Assembly (NCBI GenBank): GCA_944392185.1
Contig: CALXVW010000027.1
Location: 1 to 16,571, forward strand
Direction: 5' to 3'
DNA: 16,571 nt
Source: an uncultured Alphaproteobacteria bacterium
Lineage (GTDB): Bacteria > Pseudomonadota > Alphaproteobacteria > RF32 > CAG-239
Of this stretch, positions 1 to 8,304 are shown in pieces. Position 1 is the stretch's first letter. Each line of letters starts with the position of its first letter. The notes under the pieces are model-generated. The model was given only the letters and a program-made list of their open reading frames with translations, was not told the DNA's origin and made no database searches. The position numbers and the translations under genes are program-made.

Positions 1-2
1 GT

Positions 3-1088
3 GCTTTTCTCTTTTTATTTGTCGGGCTGGTGATTAGTGCAAATATGTTCTTGATAAATGAAGCCCTTAACCAAACGCCTGATGAACAAGAAAATCAGGA
101 ATTTAGTCTCTGTCAGCAAGAGGATTATTATGCTACAAATAAAGAAAAGTGTGAAAATATATTGAAACAAACACCGAGAATGGGTGCTTTGTTTGAGATT
201 GCACAAACCCTTAATAGTTTGGATTCTACAAAGCTAAAAGAATTGACCGATATTTCTGCCATGGGTTTCTTAATCTTACTTTTTTGCTGTGTCTTCGGTT
301 TTAAATTTACCGGACAAGCGATTCCTTTAGCCGATAAATTTGCCAGCGGCGGTATTAGTAAGCCTATTGCTCCTGGAATCGCCACAATGGGGGCGTCTTT
401 TGCTAAATCTGCCGCATCCAGAGCTACTAAAAATATTCGTGAGGCCGCCGGAGATAGAATTGAAAGGGGTACTAAATGGGTCGTTGGCCTAATACCAAGA
501 GGAATTAAAGCTTCTTGGCGTAAAATGCGTGGACAAAACAAGAAACCGGCTTCTTCAGGAGGTTCCTCCAACCCTCAATCAACCGCCGGAAATCCTGCTC
601 CTTCATCTAATAGCGGTGGTTTTGAAAATGCCCAGGCCGCAGCAACTTTGAGCGAGCAAACACAAGCTTCTCGAAACCCGACGTTGAGCGAGCAAACACA
701 AGCTCAAAAATCTACACCAACCTTAAGTGAAGCTCAAGGCTCCCCAAAAACAAACGATCACCAGAGTTCATCTCCTCAGCCTTCAACGCCGGCTGATGAA
801 AATGAAAATAATAACAGAGAGATTTCTCCTGATGATGGAAACGAGCCCTCTAATCAAGGTAATAGCAGTAATGCTGATGAGGCAACAGCCCCTCATGAAA
901 AACAATCTCAGCAGAAAATAAAACAAGACCCAAAAACAGGGCAGTATGCAAGACAGCAAAGTCAAGGAAGGCAAAAATCTCAGCCTCGACAGCCCAAAGA
1001 AAAAATGTCGCAGACAAGACATAATCATGCATCTAAAGGAGGATCAAGACATAACCGCAACAAGCGCTCGAAAAGGAACAAACGATAA
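3..1088 (+). CDS. VirB6/TrbL-like T4SS membrane protein, C-terminal part (5' end outside window)
   Basis: The reading frame is open to the left edge, so the start lies outside the window. A GTG at 30 and an ATG at 45 are in frame, but codons from position 3 already encode a hydrophobic stretch (AFLFLFVGLV), so the gene is taken as partial. Of the 361 visible residues, about 1-18 and 85-103 are membrane segments. A basic amphipathic region follows (about 115-180), then a disordered Ser/Gln/Pro-rich and finally Arg/Lys-rich tail. The block ATMGASFAKSAA closely matches GTMAGSFTKSAA at the same place, after the last membrane helix, in the gene at 5352-8138. That identifies it as a paralogue of the VirB6/TrbL inner-membrane channel family. 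The tail contains a short tandem repeat (TLSEQTQA). The TAA stop lies 23 nt before the next gene, consistent with one operon. The family call is inferred mainly from paralogy and topology. Confidence 0.7.
   Translation, partial: AFLFLFVGLVISANMFLINEALNQTPDEQENQEFSLCQQEDYYATNKEKCENILKQTPRMGALFEIAQTLNSLDSTKLKELTDISAMGFLILLFCCVFGFKFTGQAIPLADKFASGGISKPIAPGIATMGASFAKSAASRATKNIREAAGDRIERGTKWVVGLIPRGIKASWRKMRGQNKKPASSGGSSNPQSTAGNPAPSSNSGGFENAQAAATLSEQTQASRNPTLSEQTQAQKSTPTLSEAQGSPKTNDHQSSSPQPSTPADENENNNREISPDDGNEPSNQGNSSNADEATAPHEKQSQQKIKQDPKTGQYARQQSQGRQKSQPRQPKEKMSQTRHNHASKGGSRHNRNKRSKRNKR
648..736 (+). repeat. Short in-frame tandem repeat encoding TLSEQTQA units
   Basis: A 21-nt sequence is repeated exactly at 648-668 and 684-704, a period of 36 nt or 12 codons. 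A third degraded copy covers about 719-736. The encoded units are TLSEQTQASRNP, TLSEQTQAQKSTP and TLSEAQG. The repeat lies in the disordered cytoplasmic tail of the first gene and is probably prone to copy-number change by slippage. Confidence 0.8.
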
Positions 1089-1111
1089 ATACTGCTTAAG
1101 GAAAAGAAAAA

Positions 1112-2449
1112 ATGATTAAGACTTTTGACATAAAAAACTTTCTAAGATTGCTGATGATTTTGTTGGCAGCAGTAGTGTTGTTGTCTGGCTGTTCTGATGA
1201 AGTGAATGGCGCTTTTGACCAAGGAAATGGTGGAACCGAAACAAACCCCAAAGACGCAGCTCAAACCGGTGATCCGGCTCAAGAGCTTGATTGTTGGCAA
1301 GGACATGTCTTAGACATCATCTATAAGGTGATTGGAAAAACCATTATGACACAATACAATGAGCTATCTAAAGGTTCTCTCAGTATAATGATGTTAGCTT
1401 TTGCCATTTGGGTGGCGTTAAGACTCTTAAAATTTGTCAGCTCGGTTACCGAATCTAGCCCGGCAGAAGTTTGGAATGAAATTGTAAAAAAAGCATTCAT
1501 ATGTTTTGTGTGTGGCTATTTGGCCTATTCTTCCGGAACTTTATTATATGTAGTAAATTATTTTTTACTTCCTATTTATGGAGCTTTTTTGGAATTTGGC
1601 AGCCAAATATTGGATTTGGCTCAAGATCAGGTTAAATCGGTAAAGGTCTTTGGCGAAGAAGTTGAATTCAAAATCCAAAATGTTAGCTGCAAAGTGAAAG
1701 GCGACACCAATGCTTCTTTAGATACCGGATTTCCTCCTGCTTTCCAAAGCACCATGAGCTGTATGATTTGCACTTTGGTTGATAAATTACGCGTGGGACG
1801 CCAGATGGCTTTGGTGGCAATGTCTATGGACGGCCTCTTGCCGTGGCTTACCGGATTGTTGGTGTGGGCTCTCTTTTATGTGGTTGGTTTTGGATTTGTC
1901 TTTTATTTGGTAGACAGCGTCTTCCGTTTCGGTATGATGATCTTGATGTTGCCAATATTTATCATGGCTTATGCTTTTGGCCCAACAAAAAAATGGACCG
2001 GTATCGGATTTTCCAATATTATGCACTCTGCTGCTTTTATGATGGCTTTCTCAATTATCATTGCAACGGTGCTGTTGGCGATGATATCTTTAATTACCAA
2101 CCCTGAGACAGGTGGAATATTTAACCCTGATGACCCCCAAACTCATTTCCAACAAATCAGTATCGCAACTCTTTGCTTGCTTATGCTTGGGTTTTTGGTT
2201 TTCGGTAGCATGGCTGTTTCTCAACAACTCACATCATCCATTATCGGAGCTCATATCGATGCTAAATTCCAACAAAATCTTAAGGCTGTCGGACAAGCCA
2301 TACTCGGTATGATTACCGGTGGATTTGGATGGGTTGCAAAGAAGGTTGCCTTTAATGAAAAAACGGGTTTGGGCCGAGCTCTCAACCGTGCCGGAGCAAT
2401 GAAACAAGCAATGAACCGAATCGCCGGTAGACCGCAGGGGAAAAAGTGA
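1112..2449 (+). CDS. VirB6/TrbL-like T4SS lipoprotein channel subunit
   Basis: A 445-residue polytopic membrane protein. The ATG at 1112 is preceded by AAGGA at 1098-1102 with 9 nt spacing. The N-terminus is a lipoprotein signal peptide with lipobox L-S-G-C and predicted acylated Cys27, as in the lipoprotein-type VirB6 proteins of Rickettsiales. A short periplasmic region with Cys61 follows, then membrane segments near 90-108, 126-155, 244-266, 270-290, 303-328 and 350-372. A periplasmic loop lies between the second and third (about 160-240, with Cys193, Cys217 and Cys220). The core stretch MMILMLPIFIMAYAFG followed by PTKKW matches equivalent LP...F..T+ blocks in the next two genes. It probably forms part of the inner-membrane pore of a type IV secretion or conjugation apparatus. 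It is co-transcribed with the next gene through a TGATG stop/start overlap. Family membership is confident; which VirB6 paralogue it corresponds to is not. Confidence 0.8.
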   Translation: MIKTFDIKNFLRLLMILLAAVVLLSGCSDEVNGAFDQGNGGTETNPKDAAQTGDPAQELDCWQGHVLDIIYKVIGKTIMTQYNELSKGSLSIMMLAFAIWVALRLLKFVSSVTESSPAEVWNEIVKKAFICFVCGYLAYSSGTLLYVVNYFLLPIYGAFLEFGSQILDLAQDQVKSVKVFGEEVEFKIQNVSCKVKGDTNASLDTGFPPAFQSTMSCMICTLVDKLRVGRQMALVAMSMDGLLPWLTGLLVWALFYVVGFGFVFYLVDSVFRFGMMILMLPIFIMAYAFGPTKKWTGIGFSNIMHSAAFMMAFSIIIATVLLAMISLITNPETGGIFNPDDPQTHFQQISIATLCLLMLGFLVFGSMAVSQQLTSSIIGAHIDAKFQQNLKAVGQAILGMITGGFGWVAKKVAFNEKTGLGRALNRAGAMKQAMNRIAGRPQGKK

Positions 2450-5355
2450 TGTTGACGCACGCTAACATAAAAAGTTTCTTATTAGCTCTACCTCTGGCAG
2501 CGATGTTTTGCTTGGGCTGTGTTAGCAATGGGTGGGCCGACAGGACGCTTTCTGCAGAAGAATCCCAGATGCTTTTGGAAGCTAAACCCAAAATCTTGGC
2601 TTATTATAAGGACAACAACATTGAGGCCGAAAAAGTTGATGAAAATATCCTGAAATTGTTGGATTCTTCTGTTTCTGATGATTTCTTTAGAAACGGGAAG
2701 CAACGTATTGGAAAAGTAAAAACTGCTCTGCAATATCTTGCTTCTTTTACCGGAGAAAAGGGTGCTTTTCGCTTTAATACGGATACAAGTCTTGATGAAA
2801 ATAATATTAACTCTGCGTTGTATTATGTTAACATTATTAGTAATGAGTTGGACTCTTTGCAAGACTCCGAACTTATTAGTGTTGATGATGCTCAGGCAAT
2901 AAAAAATTATGCATCTTCTTTGTATGGCAAAGGCTCTTCTTTGGCTTCTGCAGCTAACAAAAGTGCCGGCAATCTGGAAGAAACTTACGAAATTGCCCAA
3001 GCTGCACAAGAAGCATCTGAAGTTCTGACGGATGATTGTCCAACTGTAAATATAATCCGTGCTAAGTATCAATCTGGCTGTTGGTCTTGTTTGATTGTGG
3101 AAAAACTTTCTTCTGCTTTTATGACTGCCGCCTCAAAAGCCTACAGCCTCTCTCAAAAAGCTGGCTTGATACTTCTAGGGATCGGCTCCGCTCTTTGGGT
3201 TGTCTTTTGGGGGTTGCGAAACGTCTCGTCGCTTACCCAACTCGAGCCGGGAAATATCTTGAACGAGCTTATAAAGTTTGCTTTCAAAATTGCTTTGGCC
3301 TATACATTTATTGTGTTGGGCCTTAGAATGGTCAGCACCTATTTTATTACCCCAATTATGGGTTTGGGAGCAAAAATTGCTGAAGCTTATTGGGATCCCG
3401 AAAAAATTAAACCATACACTCAAGAATATGACTGGGAACTAACTGATGAACAATATAAAGAAATTGACAATGTCGGTGTGACCGTCAATCCTACGCAGGA
3501 AGAAGTTGCTCCTCAGGAATTGAGTGAGGAGGACAAAGCCAAACTTGCCTTAGCCCGACAAAAAGCTGAAGATTTTGCAAAGACACAAATTCCTAATTTT
3601 ATTATTCCTCCGGTTTTTGAAGGGTGGTTGACCTCTCCTACCGGATGTCGTTTCCATCCGACAAGAAAGACTTATGCAAACCACAAAGGTTTGGATATTG
3701 GTACTCAAGGAAAAGTCGGGGCTAAGATTGTTGCTTCAGGTCCGGGAAAAATTTACTATGCCAGTCAGCCAAGCGGAGCAGGAAATTATGCTAAAATTAT
3801 ACATGAAGGGGGCTGGACTTCTTTATATTTCCATATGTTACCTCAGTCATCTCAACTGCATAAAAACGGAGCAGATGTTGCTCAAGGGCAAGTCATTGGC
3901 TTTGTTGGATCAACGGGTGCCAGCACCGGTCCTCACCTTCACTTTGAAATAAAACAAGGCAGTAGATGGGTTGATCCTCTGTATTTATTGACTGGTGTGG
4001 TTAAGTATGTAGATGGAGCCTGCGGACCATCTACCATTGCAACTTTCCCTTCCGGATTTTCTCAGCATCAGTATGTTCCCCAAAGTCCATCTATGGCTTG
4101 GACAGCCGGAGGAGAAGGGGTTATTGATTTAACAAACATTGCAACGGGTGTAACTGTTGCCCAAAATTATACCTCTTTAACTAGTTTTACCATTGGCAAT
4201 ATTAATTATACCGGACCTACCGATATTATGCCTAAATCCGTTATGAACTCTATCTTGGGAGCAACAAAAGCTATCGGTGATATAACTTCTGAAAATATGA
4301 TTTTAGGAGATGCTATTATGTGTTATGCTTCCCTCAAAGACGGCGGTGCTTGGCATCCGTTTGGGCACACCGTTACAAACTTTTGGATGTGGTTTGAAGG
4401 GATGTTTATTTGGTGTACAGGGATGCTTTTGACCGTTGCTGTTGCTTATTATCTTTTAGACTTATCCTTTAAAATCGGTTTTGCTGTCGTTGCTTTACCT
4501 ATTGTTGTTGGATTATGGCCCTTTGACATCACTAAAGATAAATTTTCTATTTGCATAAGTATTATTGCAAAATCGGCGGCAACTTTTGCTTTTTTGGCAA
4601 TGACAACAACCTTTACCGTACAATTAACTGATGCCGTGTATAGTTATGAAGATGAGGATGCCACGGTAGAAGAAGATCCTAACGCGCCTAAAGGCTTGGC
4701 TAAATTATATGAAGTTTACGATCGTGCCTCTATGGCTGAGAAAGGTGCTGTTAAAATGTCAGACACCCAAAAAGAAGCCGATATAAATTATGCCGCTTCT
4801 AAACTGGCAATTTTCAGCACAACTTTTGTTTTAATCTTGTTTGCTTTCCTTTATTCTTTCAAACTGGTACAAGCTACCGTGCCGGATTTGGTCAACAAAT
4901 TCTTCCCGGATAAAGCTTTTGGCAATCAGCAACCTATGCACCATTGGGCTACGGCAGCGACTAAATGGGCAAAAGATCAGGCGATGAAACCTGTCGGCTG
5001 GGCCAGAGATGCCGCTCTTTACCAGGGCGGAAGATTGGCAAAAAATGCTGTTGGAAAGGCCGTCGGTGGAGTTGCTGGTAGTGTTAGGAGCCTGGCAGGT
5101 AAGGGCAAAGGAGACGCTAAGACAGTTGGCGGTATGGCGGCCAGGGGTGTCGGCAACATGACAACCGGAATTGGCAAAGCTATGTCTGCTGTTGGTTTGA
5201 AAAAAGCCGGAGCTGCAGTTCAAAATGCCGGACAGAAAGCTAAAGATACCGGCAATGCTCTTGATAAATCTTATAATGAGTTTGCAACTCGCAACAAAAA
5301 AGATGAAAATGGAGAAAAGTCCGATAACCCCAAACAAGAGGGAGGCGAAAAATGA
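2449..5355 (+). CDS. VirB6/TrbL-like T4SS membrane protein with embedded M23 (LytM-type) peptidase domain
   Basis: A 968-residue protein. The ATG at 2449 is preferred because it overlaps the previous stop (TGATG) and sits 8 nt after AGGGG (2436-2440); an in-frame GTG at 2446 is the alternative. The leader is secretory; cleavage after GWA (residue 30) or acylation at Cys24 are both possible. A helical periplasmic region follows (31-200), then CWSC (211-214), two membrane segments (about 238-258 and 276-300), a periplasmic M23 zinc-peptidase domain (about 390-515), a further periplasmic stretch, and membrane segments near 652-690, 700-722 and 786-806. The tail is Gly/Ala/Lys-rich. The M23 ligands are intact: H412 and D416 in HKGLDI, H462 in YFHML, and H496-L-H498. 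M23 enzymes cut peptidoglycan cross-links, so this subunit may open the cell wall locally for the secretion machine. The stop overlaps the next start (ATGA). Confidence 0.85.
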   Translation: MLTHANIKSFLLALPLAAMFCLGCVSNGWADRTLSAEESQMLLEAKPKILAYYKDNNIEAEKVDENILKLLDSSVSDDFFRNGKQRIGKVKTALQYLASFTGEKGAFRFNTDTSLDENNINSALYYVNIISNELDSLQDSELISVDDAQAIKNYASSLYGKGSSLASAANKSAGNLEETYEIAQAAQEASEVLTDDCPTVNIIRAKYQSGCWSCLIVEKLSSAFMTAASKAYSLSQKAGLILLGIGSALWVVFWGLRNVSSLTQLEPGNILNELIKFAFKIALAYTFIVLGLRMVSTYFITPIMGLGAKIAEAYWDPEKIKPYTQEYDWELTDEQYKEIDNVGVTVNPTQEEVAPQELSEEDKAKLALARQKAEDFAKTQIPNFIIPPVFEGWLTSPTGCRFHPTRKTYANHKGLDIGTQGKVGAKIVASGPGKIYYASQPSGAGNYAKIIHEGGWTSLYFHMLPQSSQLHKNGADVAQGQVIGFVGSTGASTGPHLHFEIKQGSRWVDPLYLLTGVVKYVDGACGPSTIATFPSGFSQHQYVPQSPSMAWTAGGEGVIDLTNIATGVTVAQNYTSLTSFTIGNINYTGPTDIMPKSVMNSILGATKAIGDITSENMILGDAIMCYASLKDGGAWHPFGHTVTNFWMWFEGMFIWCTGMLLTVAVAYYLLDLSFKIGFAVVALPIVVGLWPFDITKDKFSICISIIAKSAATFAFLAMTTTFTVQLTDAVYSYEDEDATVEEDPNAPKGLAKLYEVYDRASMAEKGAVKMSDTQKEADINYAASKLAIFSTTFVLILFAFLYSFKLVQATVPDLVNKFFPDKAFGNQQPMHHWATAATKWAKDQAMKPVGWARDAALYQGGRLAKNAVGKAVGGVAGSVRSLAGKGKGDAKTVGGMAARGVGNMTTGIGKAMSAVGLKKAGAAVQNAGQKAKDTGNALDKSYNEFATRNKKDENGEKSDNPKQEGGEK
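3616..3993 (+). other. M23 metallopeptidase domain inside the VirB6-like protein
   Basis: Residues about 390-515 of the host protein form a complete LytM-type domain: the opening TSPTGCRFHP resembles the usual T-S-x-F-G-x-R-x-H-P, HKGLDI supplies two zinc ligands, YFHML matches the conserved Y-x-H-L/M, and GPHLHFEI ends in the HxH motif. It lies between two groups of membrane helices, so it is placed in the periplasm. Flanking frames are continuous, so this is one fused polypeptide. Confidence 0.9.
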
Positions 5356-8138
5356 TGAATATGCTTGTTTCTTGCAAAAAAATCTGCTGTGCCTGCCTGC
5401 TTTTGTTCCTTTTGCTATATTCTCACAATGGTTATACCCAGAAGTTAGAAGACAATACAAATCAGTATATAAATCGAGCTTTGGAATTGATGGACAAAAC
5501 TCGCACTCCTCAAGAAGAAAATGAGTTAACAAATTTGATACAAACTGCAAAATCTATTCCTGAAGATAAGCAAAATGCTCGTACTAAAGAATTAATAACT
5601 TCTTACGATAAAAAAAATATTCAAAGATTTAAGCAACTTTTAGAGAACGATCCCTGGCCTGAAACTATGGCAGAGCTGCGACAATTGAAGGGAAAATTGA
5701 ATGTTTCTTCTGGCAAAGAACTTAATGACCTTCTTGAGCGTTACTACACTAAAGAAGACTTATACGAGGCTACACGTATTAAGGAATTACAAACTAAAAA
5801 TGTACTGGATGCGGAGGAAGCCCAAGAACTTAATTCTCTTTTGTTAAAAAAAGATCAGGATATTTCTGATTTAGAAAATAAGCGTGAACAATTAATCTCC
5901 ACAATAAAATCTTCTGATACCTCTGCTGCTCAAAAAAATGCATTAAATCAGGAATTACTAAAAACGAATCAACAAATTGCAGACAGGCAAGCTGCTTCTG
6001 CTTTTAGTCTTTGTACCGGCAATTGCGATCCTAGATGTTTTTACAAAGAAATGCAAACTTGCTCTTTTTGCCCTCTGTTTGCTGTCGTTTTTAACACTGC
6101 CAGCTCTATTGCGCAACATGCCATTAATACTTTTTCCGGCTCTATTATAAAGGTTGTTATTATTGCTTTCGGAATCTGGATTGCTTTACAAATTTTGGCT
6201 TTTGTATCATCTTTTGAGGTCCGAGATCTTAAAGATTTGGCTTCTTCTCTTATTACTCAGAGTTTTATTGTTATGCTGGTTGTTATCATTTTACAGCACG
6301 GTGCCATGGACTTCTTTAATTATGCTCTGGAACCCGTTTATACAACAGGACAAAAATTAGCCCAAACTATTATTCAACCGGGAAATGTGGCCACTGGAGA
6401 TTTTAAGGTTGGTACACAAACTGATGCCTCCGGGAAGGATATGCCCAAAGATACTCTTAAAGCCTGCTCCGGAGATACCGGAATTAGCGATGATAAAAAA
6501 GGGGAAGGTGCTTTACCTAAATCTATGGGCGATAGCATCATTTGTACGATGACGCTTATCCAAAACAGAGTCGCTAAAGTTAAGGCTTTGGGAAGTGCCA
6601 GCTTGTGCCAATCGTGGAAAGAAAGATTCTTCATTATTCCTCATCTTAATTATATGCTTGTGGGTGTTGGCCTATGGATAGGGGCAATGGTTTTGCTTTT
6701 GGCGGTACCTTTTATGATGGTTGATGCCATTTTTGAAATGGCTGTGGCTGCTGCCTTGCTTCCTTTTGGTATTGGTTCTTATGCTTTTAAAGTTACAAGA
6801 GGATACACTAAGAAAATTTGGGAAACTTTTCTTAATTCAATGTTCCAGTTTGTCTTTGTTTCTCTGATTGCTTTAATGTTGGTGGTTGCCTATCAATCTA
6901 TTATTACAAATTCTGTGAGCGATTTTGATTCTATGTTTGAAAGTGCCGGGCAAGCCGTACTTTCTGATATTTTGGCTAAACTTCCTTGGTTCTCTACTGC
7001 CTTTTTAGAAGTTTGCTTTGTGATGATATTGACTTGGTCCGTTCTGGGATCTGCTAAAAGTTTTGCCGGGGAATTCGCCGGATCTATCAGCAGCACCAGT
7101 ATCGGCAGCTCTATTGGAACTATGGCCGGCTCCTTTACTAAATCTGCGGCTCTTAAACTCAAAAAATCCGTTGCTGATCCCATTGGCGAACATATTGGTC
7201 ATGGGATTAAAGCCATGGCGGTGGCTCCTGTCCACTATGTGCGCCGTGCCGCTATGAATCGCAGAGCTGCAAGAATCAAGAAAAACGGACGTTATGATGA
7301 AAAAACCGGTCAATATATTCTGGAAACCAGAGGCGGAAATAAAAAATTAACTCTTGTTGAAAACGCCGACGGAACTAAAACCGTTCGTAAAGAAAAACTC
7401 AAAAATGGCGAAGTTGTTAAAAGTAGAATTCAAAACTCTCACTTTACCGTCAGAACCATCAGACATGAAAAAGATGGAAAAGTATGGTATGAAGACAAAA
7501 TCAAACGCAACAGCAGTTTTTCATCCGAACTCTACAAAAAAGACGGCTCTCTTAATGAAAATGATTTTGAAAATCTGATGGCTGGTCAAAATTCTGCAGA
7601 TGCCGATCGAATCAACATCGCTCTGGCCAAAGAGGCCATGGCTCAACGTATGCCCAATGCTCAACATAATTTCCGCAACCATGATTATGTTTCCCAAGAG
7701 GCTTTGTATGAAAACGGAAAATTTGTCGGATATATTGAAACTCATAAAGATGGTTCAAAATCTGTTGTTCGTTTTAATATCGGAGAGGCCGATAAAAAAG
7801 GACGGAAACGAATGATGACTTCTTTTACTCATATCGATGCCAAAGGAAAAGGGACAACCCTTCAATCCGATGGTGTTATTAATAAAAAACAAACATTCAA
7901 AACAAAAGACGGAACCGTCGATGGCGAAATTGATGAAAAAAGCAAGAAAAACTATTATCGTCTTAGTGCATACTATGATGACTGGTTTAATCATCATGGC
8001 AAAAACAGAGTCAATAAAGCTATGCAAGAAAGTATGTTCTCTGCTGATGAAGTTAAAGATGCTCATTATAGAATCTTCTCTACATCAAATATGGCCGCAG
8101 AAACAAATCTATACGAGTTTGAAGTTTATCACCCATAA
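5352..8138 (+). CDS. VirB6/TrbL-like T4SS membrane protein with N-terminal helical region and C-terminal beta-rich domain
   Basis: A 928-residue protein. The ATG at 5352 overlaps the previous TGA (ATGA) and follows GGAGG (5341-5345) by 6 nt; the adjacent ATG at 5355 (spacing 9) is equally possible. There is a signal peptide (about 1-28), a charged helical, probably coiled-coil periplasmic region (30-215), then cysteines at 221, 225, 229, 237 and 240, and membrane segments near 262-287, 300-316, 433-458, 462-480, 494-515 and 548-567. The core AALLPFGIGSYAFKVTRGY matches the LP...F..T+ block of the other paralogues. After the last helix, ATMAGSF-like sequence (GTMAGSFTKSAA) parallels the first gene. 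The remaining roughly 300 residues (630-928) are hydrophilic, with alternating beta-strand/turn patterns such as YENGKFVGYIETHKDGSKSV. Their function is not recognised; they are expected in the cytoplasm. It is the last gene of the channel operon. Confidence 0.8.
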   Translation: MMNMLVSCKKICCACLLLFLLLYSHNGYTQKLEDNTNQYINRALELMDKTRTPQEENELTNLIQTAKSIPEDKQNARTKELITSYDKKNIQRFKQLLENDPWPETMAELRQLKGKLNVSSGKELNDLLERYYTKEDLYEATRIKELQTKNVLDAEEAQELNSLLLKKDQDISDLENKREQLISTIKSSDTSAAQKNALNQELLKTNQQIADRQAASAFSLCTGNCDPRCFYKEMQTCSFCPLFAVVFNTASSIAQHAINTFSGSIIKVVIIAFGIWIALQILAFVSSFEVRDLKDLASSLITQSFIVMLVVIILQHGAMDFFNYALEPVYTTGQKLAQTIIQPGNVATGDFKVGTQTDASGKDMPKDTLKACSGDTGISDDKKGEGALPKSMGDSIICTMTLIQNRVAKVKALGSASLCQSWKERFFIIPHLNYMLVGVGLWIGAMVLLLAVPFMMVDAIFEMAVAAALLPFGIGSYAFKVTRGYTKKIWETFLNSMFQFVFVSLIALMLVVAYQSIITNSVSDFDSMFESAGQAVLSDILAKLPWFSTAFLEVCFVMILTWSVLGSAKSFAGEFAGSISSTSIGSSIGTMAGSFTKSAALKLKKSVADPIGEHIGHGIKAMAVAPVHYVRRAAMNRRAARIKKNGRYDEKTGQYILETRGGNKKLTLVENADGTKTVRKEKLKNGEVVKSRIQNSHFTVRTIRHEKDGKVWYEDKIKRNSSFSSELYKKDGSLNENDFENLMAGQNSADADRINIALAKEAMAQRMPNAQHNFRNHDYVSQEALYENGKFVGYIETHKDGSKSVVRFNIGEADKKGRKRMMTSFTHIDAKGKGTTLQSDGVINKKQTFKTKDGTVDGEIDEKSKKNYYRLSAYYDDWFNHHGKNRVNKAMQESMFSADEVKDAHYRIFSTSNMAAETNLYEFEVYHP

Positions 8139-8157
8139 AACTTGTGTAATCTTCCTA

Positions 8158-8184
8158 AAGCCGAACGTTTTTTCTGTTCGGCTT
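8158..8184 (+). terminator. Hairpin after the VirB6-like operon, probable terminator
   Basis: A perfect 9-bp stem (AAGCCGAAC / GTTCGGCTT) with a 9-nt T-rich loop begins 19 nt after the stop of the fourth gene. The 3' side is pyrimidine-rich (CTATTTATG) but lacks a long T run, so termination may be partial. It separates the channel operon from the regulator gene. Confidence 0.6.
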
Positions 8185-8198
8185 CTATTTATGCCAAA

Positions 8199-8225
8199 TT
8201 GTACACAAATTGTCTTTTTTTGTAC
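8199..8225 (+). promoter_or_regulatory. Candidate operator repeats upstream of the regulator gene
   Basis: TTGTAC occurs at 8199-8204 and again at 8220-8225, a 21-nt start-to-start distance (about two helical turns). The first copy is part of overlapping dyads, TTGT-AC-ACAA (8199-8208) and ACAA-A-TTGT (8205-8213). Such spaced symmetric motifs just upstream of an XRE/S24-type regulator gene suggest autoregulation. The region is AT-rich, so chance occurrence cannot be excluded. Confidence 0.35.
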
Positions 8226-8233
8226 TAAATTTC

Positions 8234-8264
8234 TTGATTAATATTTTGCTTTGAGTAATATATT
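8234..8264 (+). promoter_or_regulatory. Possible promoter of the regulator gene
   Basis: TTGATT at 8234-8239 could serve as a -35 box, with TAATAT at 8256-8261 (16-nt spacer) or TATATT at 8259-8264 (19-nt spacer) as a -10 box. It lies just downstream of the candidate operator repeats and about 40 nt before the start codon. The call rests on weak consensus matches in AT-rich DNA. Confidence 0.3.
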
Positions 8265-8304
8265 TTGCAGAATGATTGTTTTGTTTTTTATGAGGTAATC
8301 TAAA

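Noticed and set aside
2446..2448. GTG as start of the M23-containing gene
   Set aside because: The ATG at 2449 has better spacing from AGGGG and forms the common TGATG overlap.
2488..3072. Open frame of 194 codons on the minus strand inside the M23-containing gene
   Set aside because: Opposite a well-supported gene; composition (Ile/Phe/Cys-rich) is that of an antisense shadow.
4831..5550. Open frame of 239 codons on the minus strand across the junction of the third and fourth channel genes
   Set aside because: It lies wholly opposite two convincing genes, has no recognisable domain, and reads as the complement of low-complexity Ala/Lys/Gly coding sequence.
7837..8241. Plus-strand frame of 134 codons overlapping the end of the fourth gene and running through the hairpin
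   Set aside because: It is out of frame with the real gene, has lysine-rich shadow composition, and covers a probable terminator.
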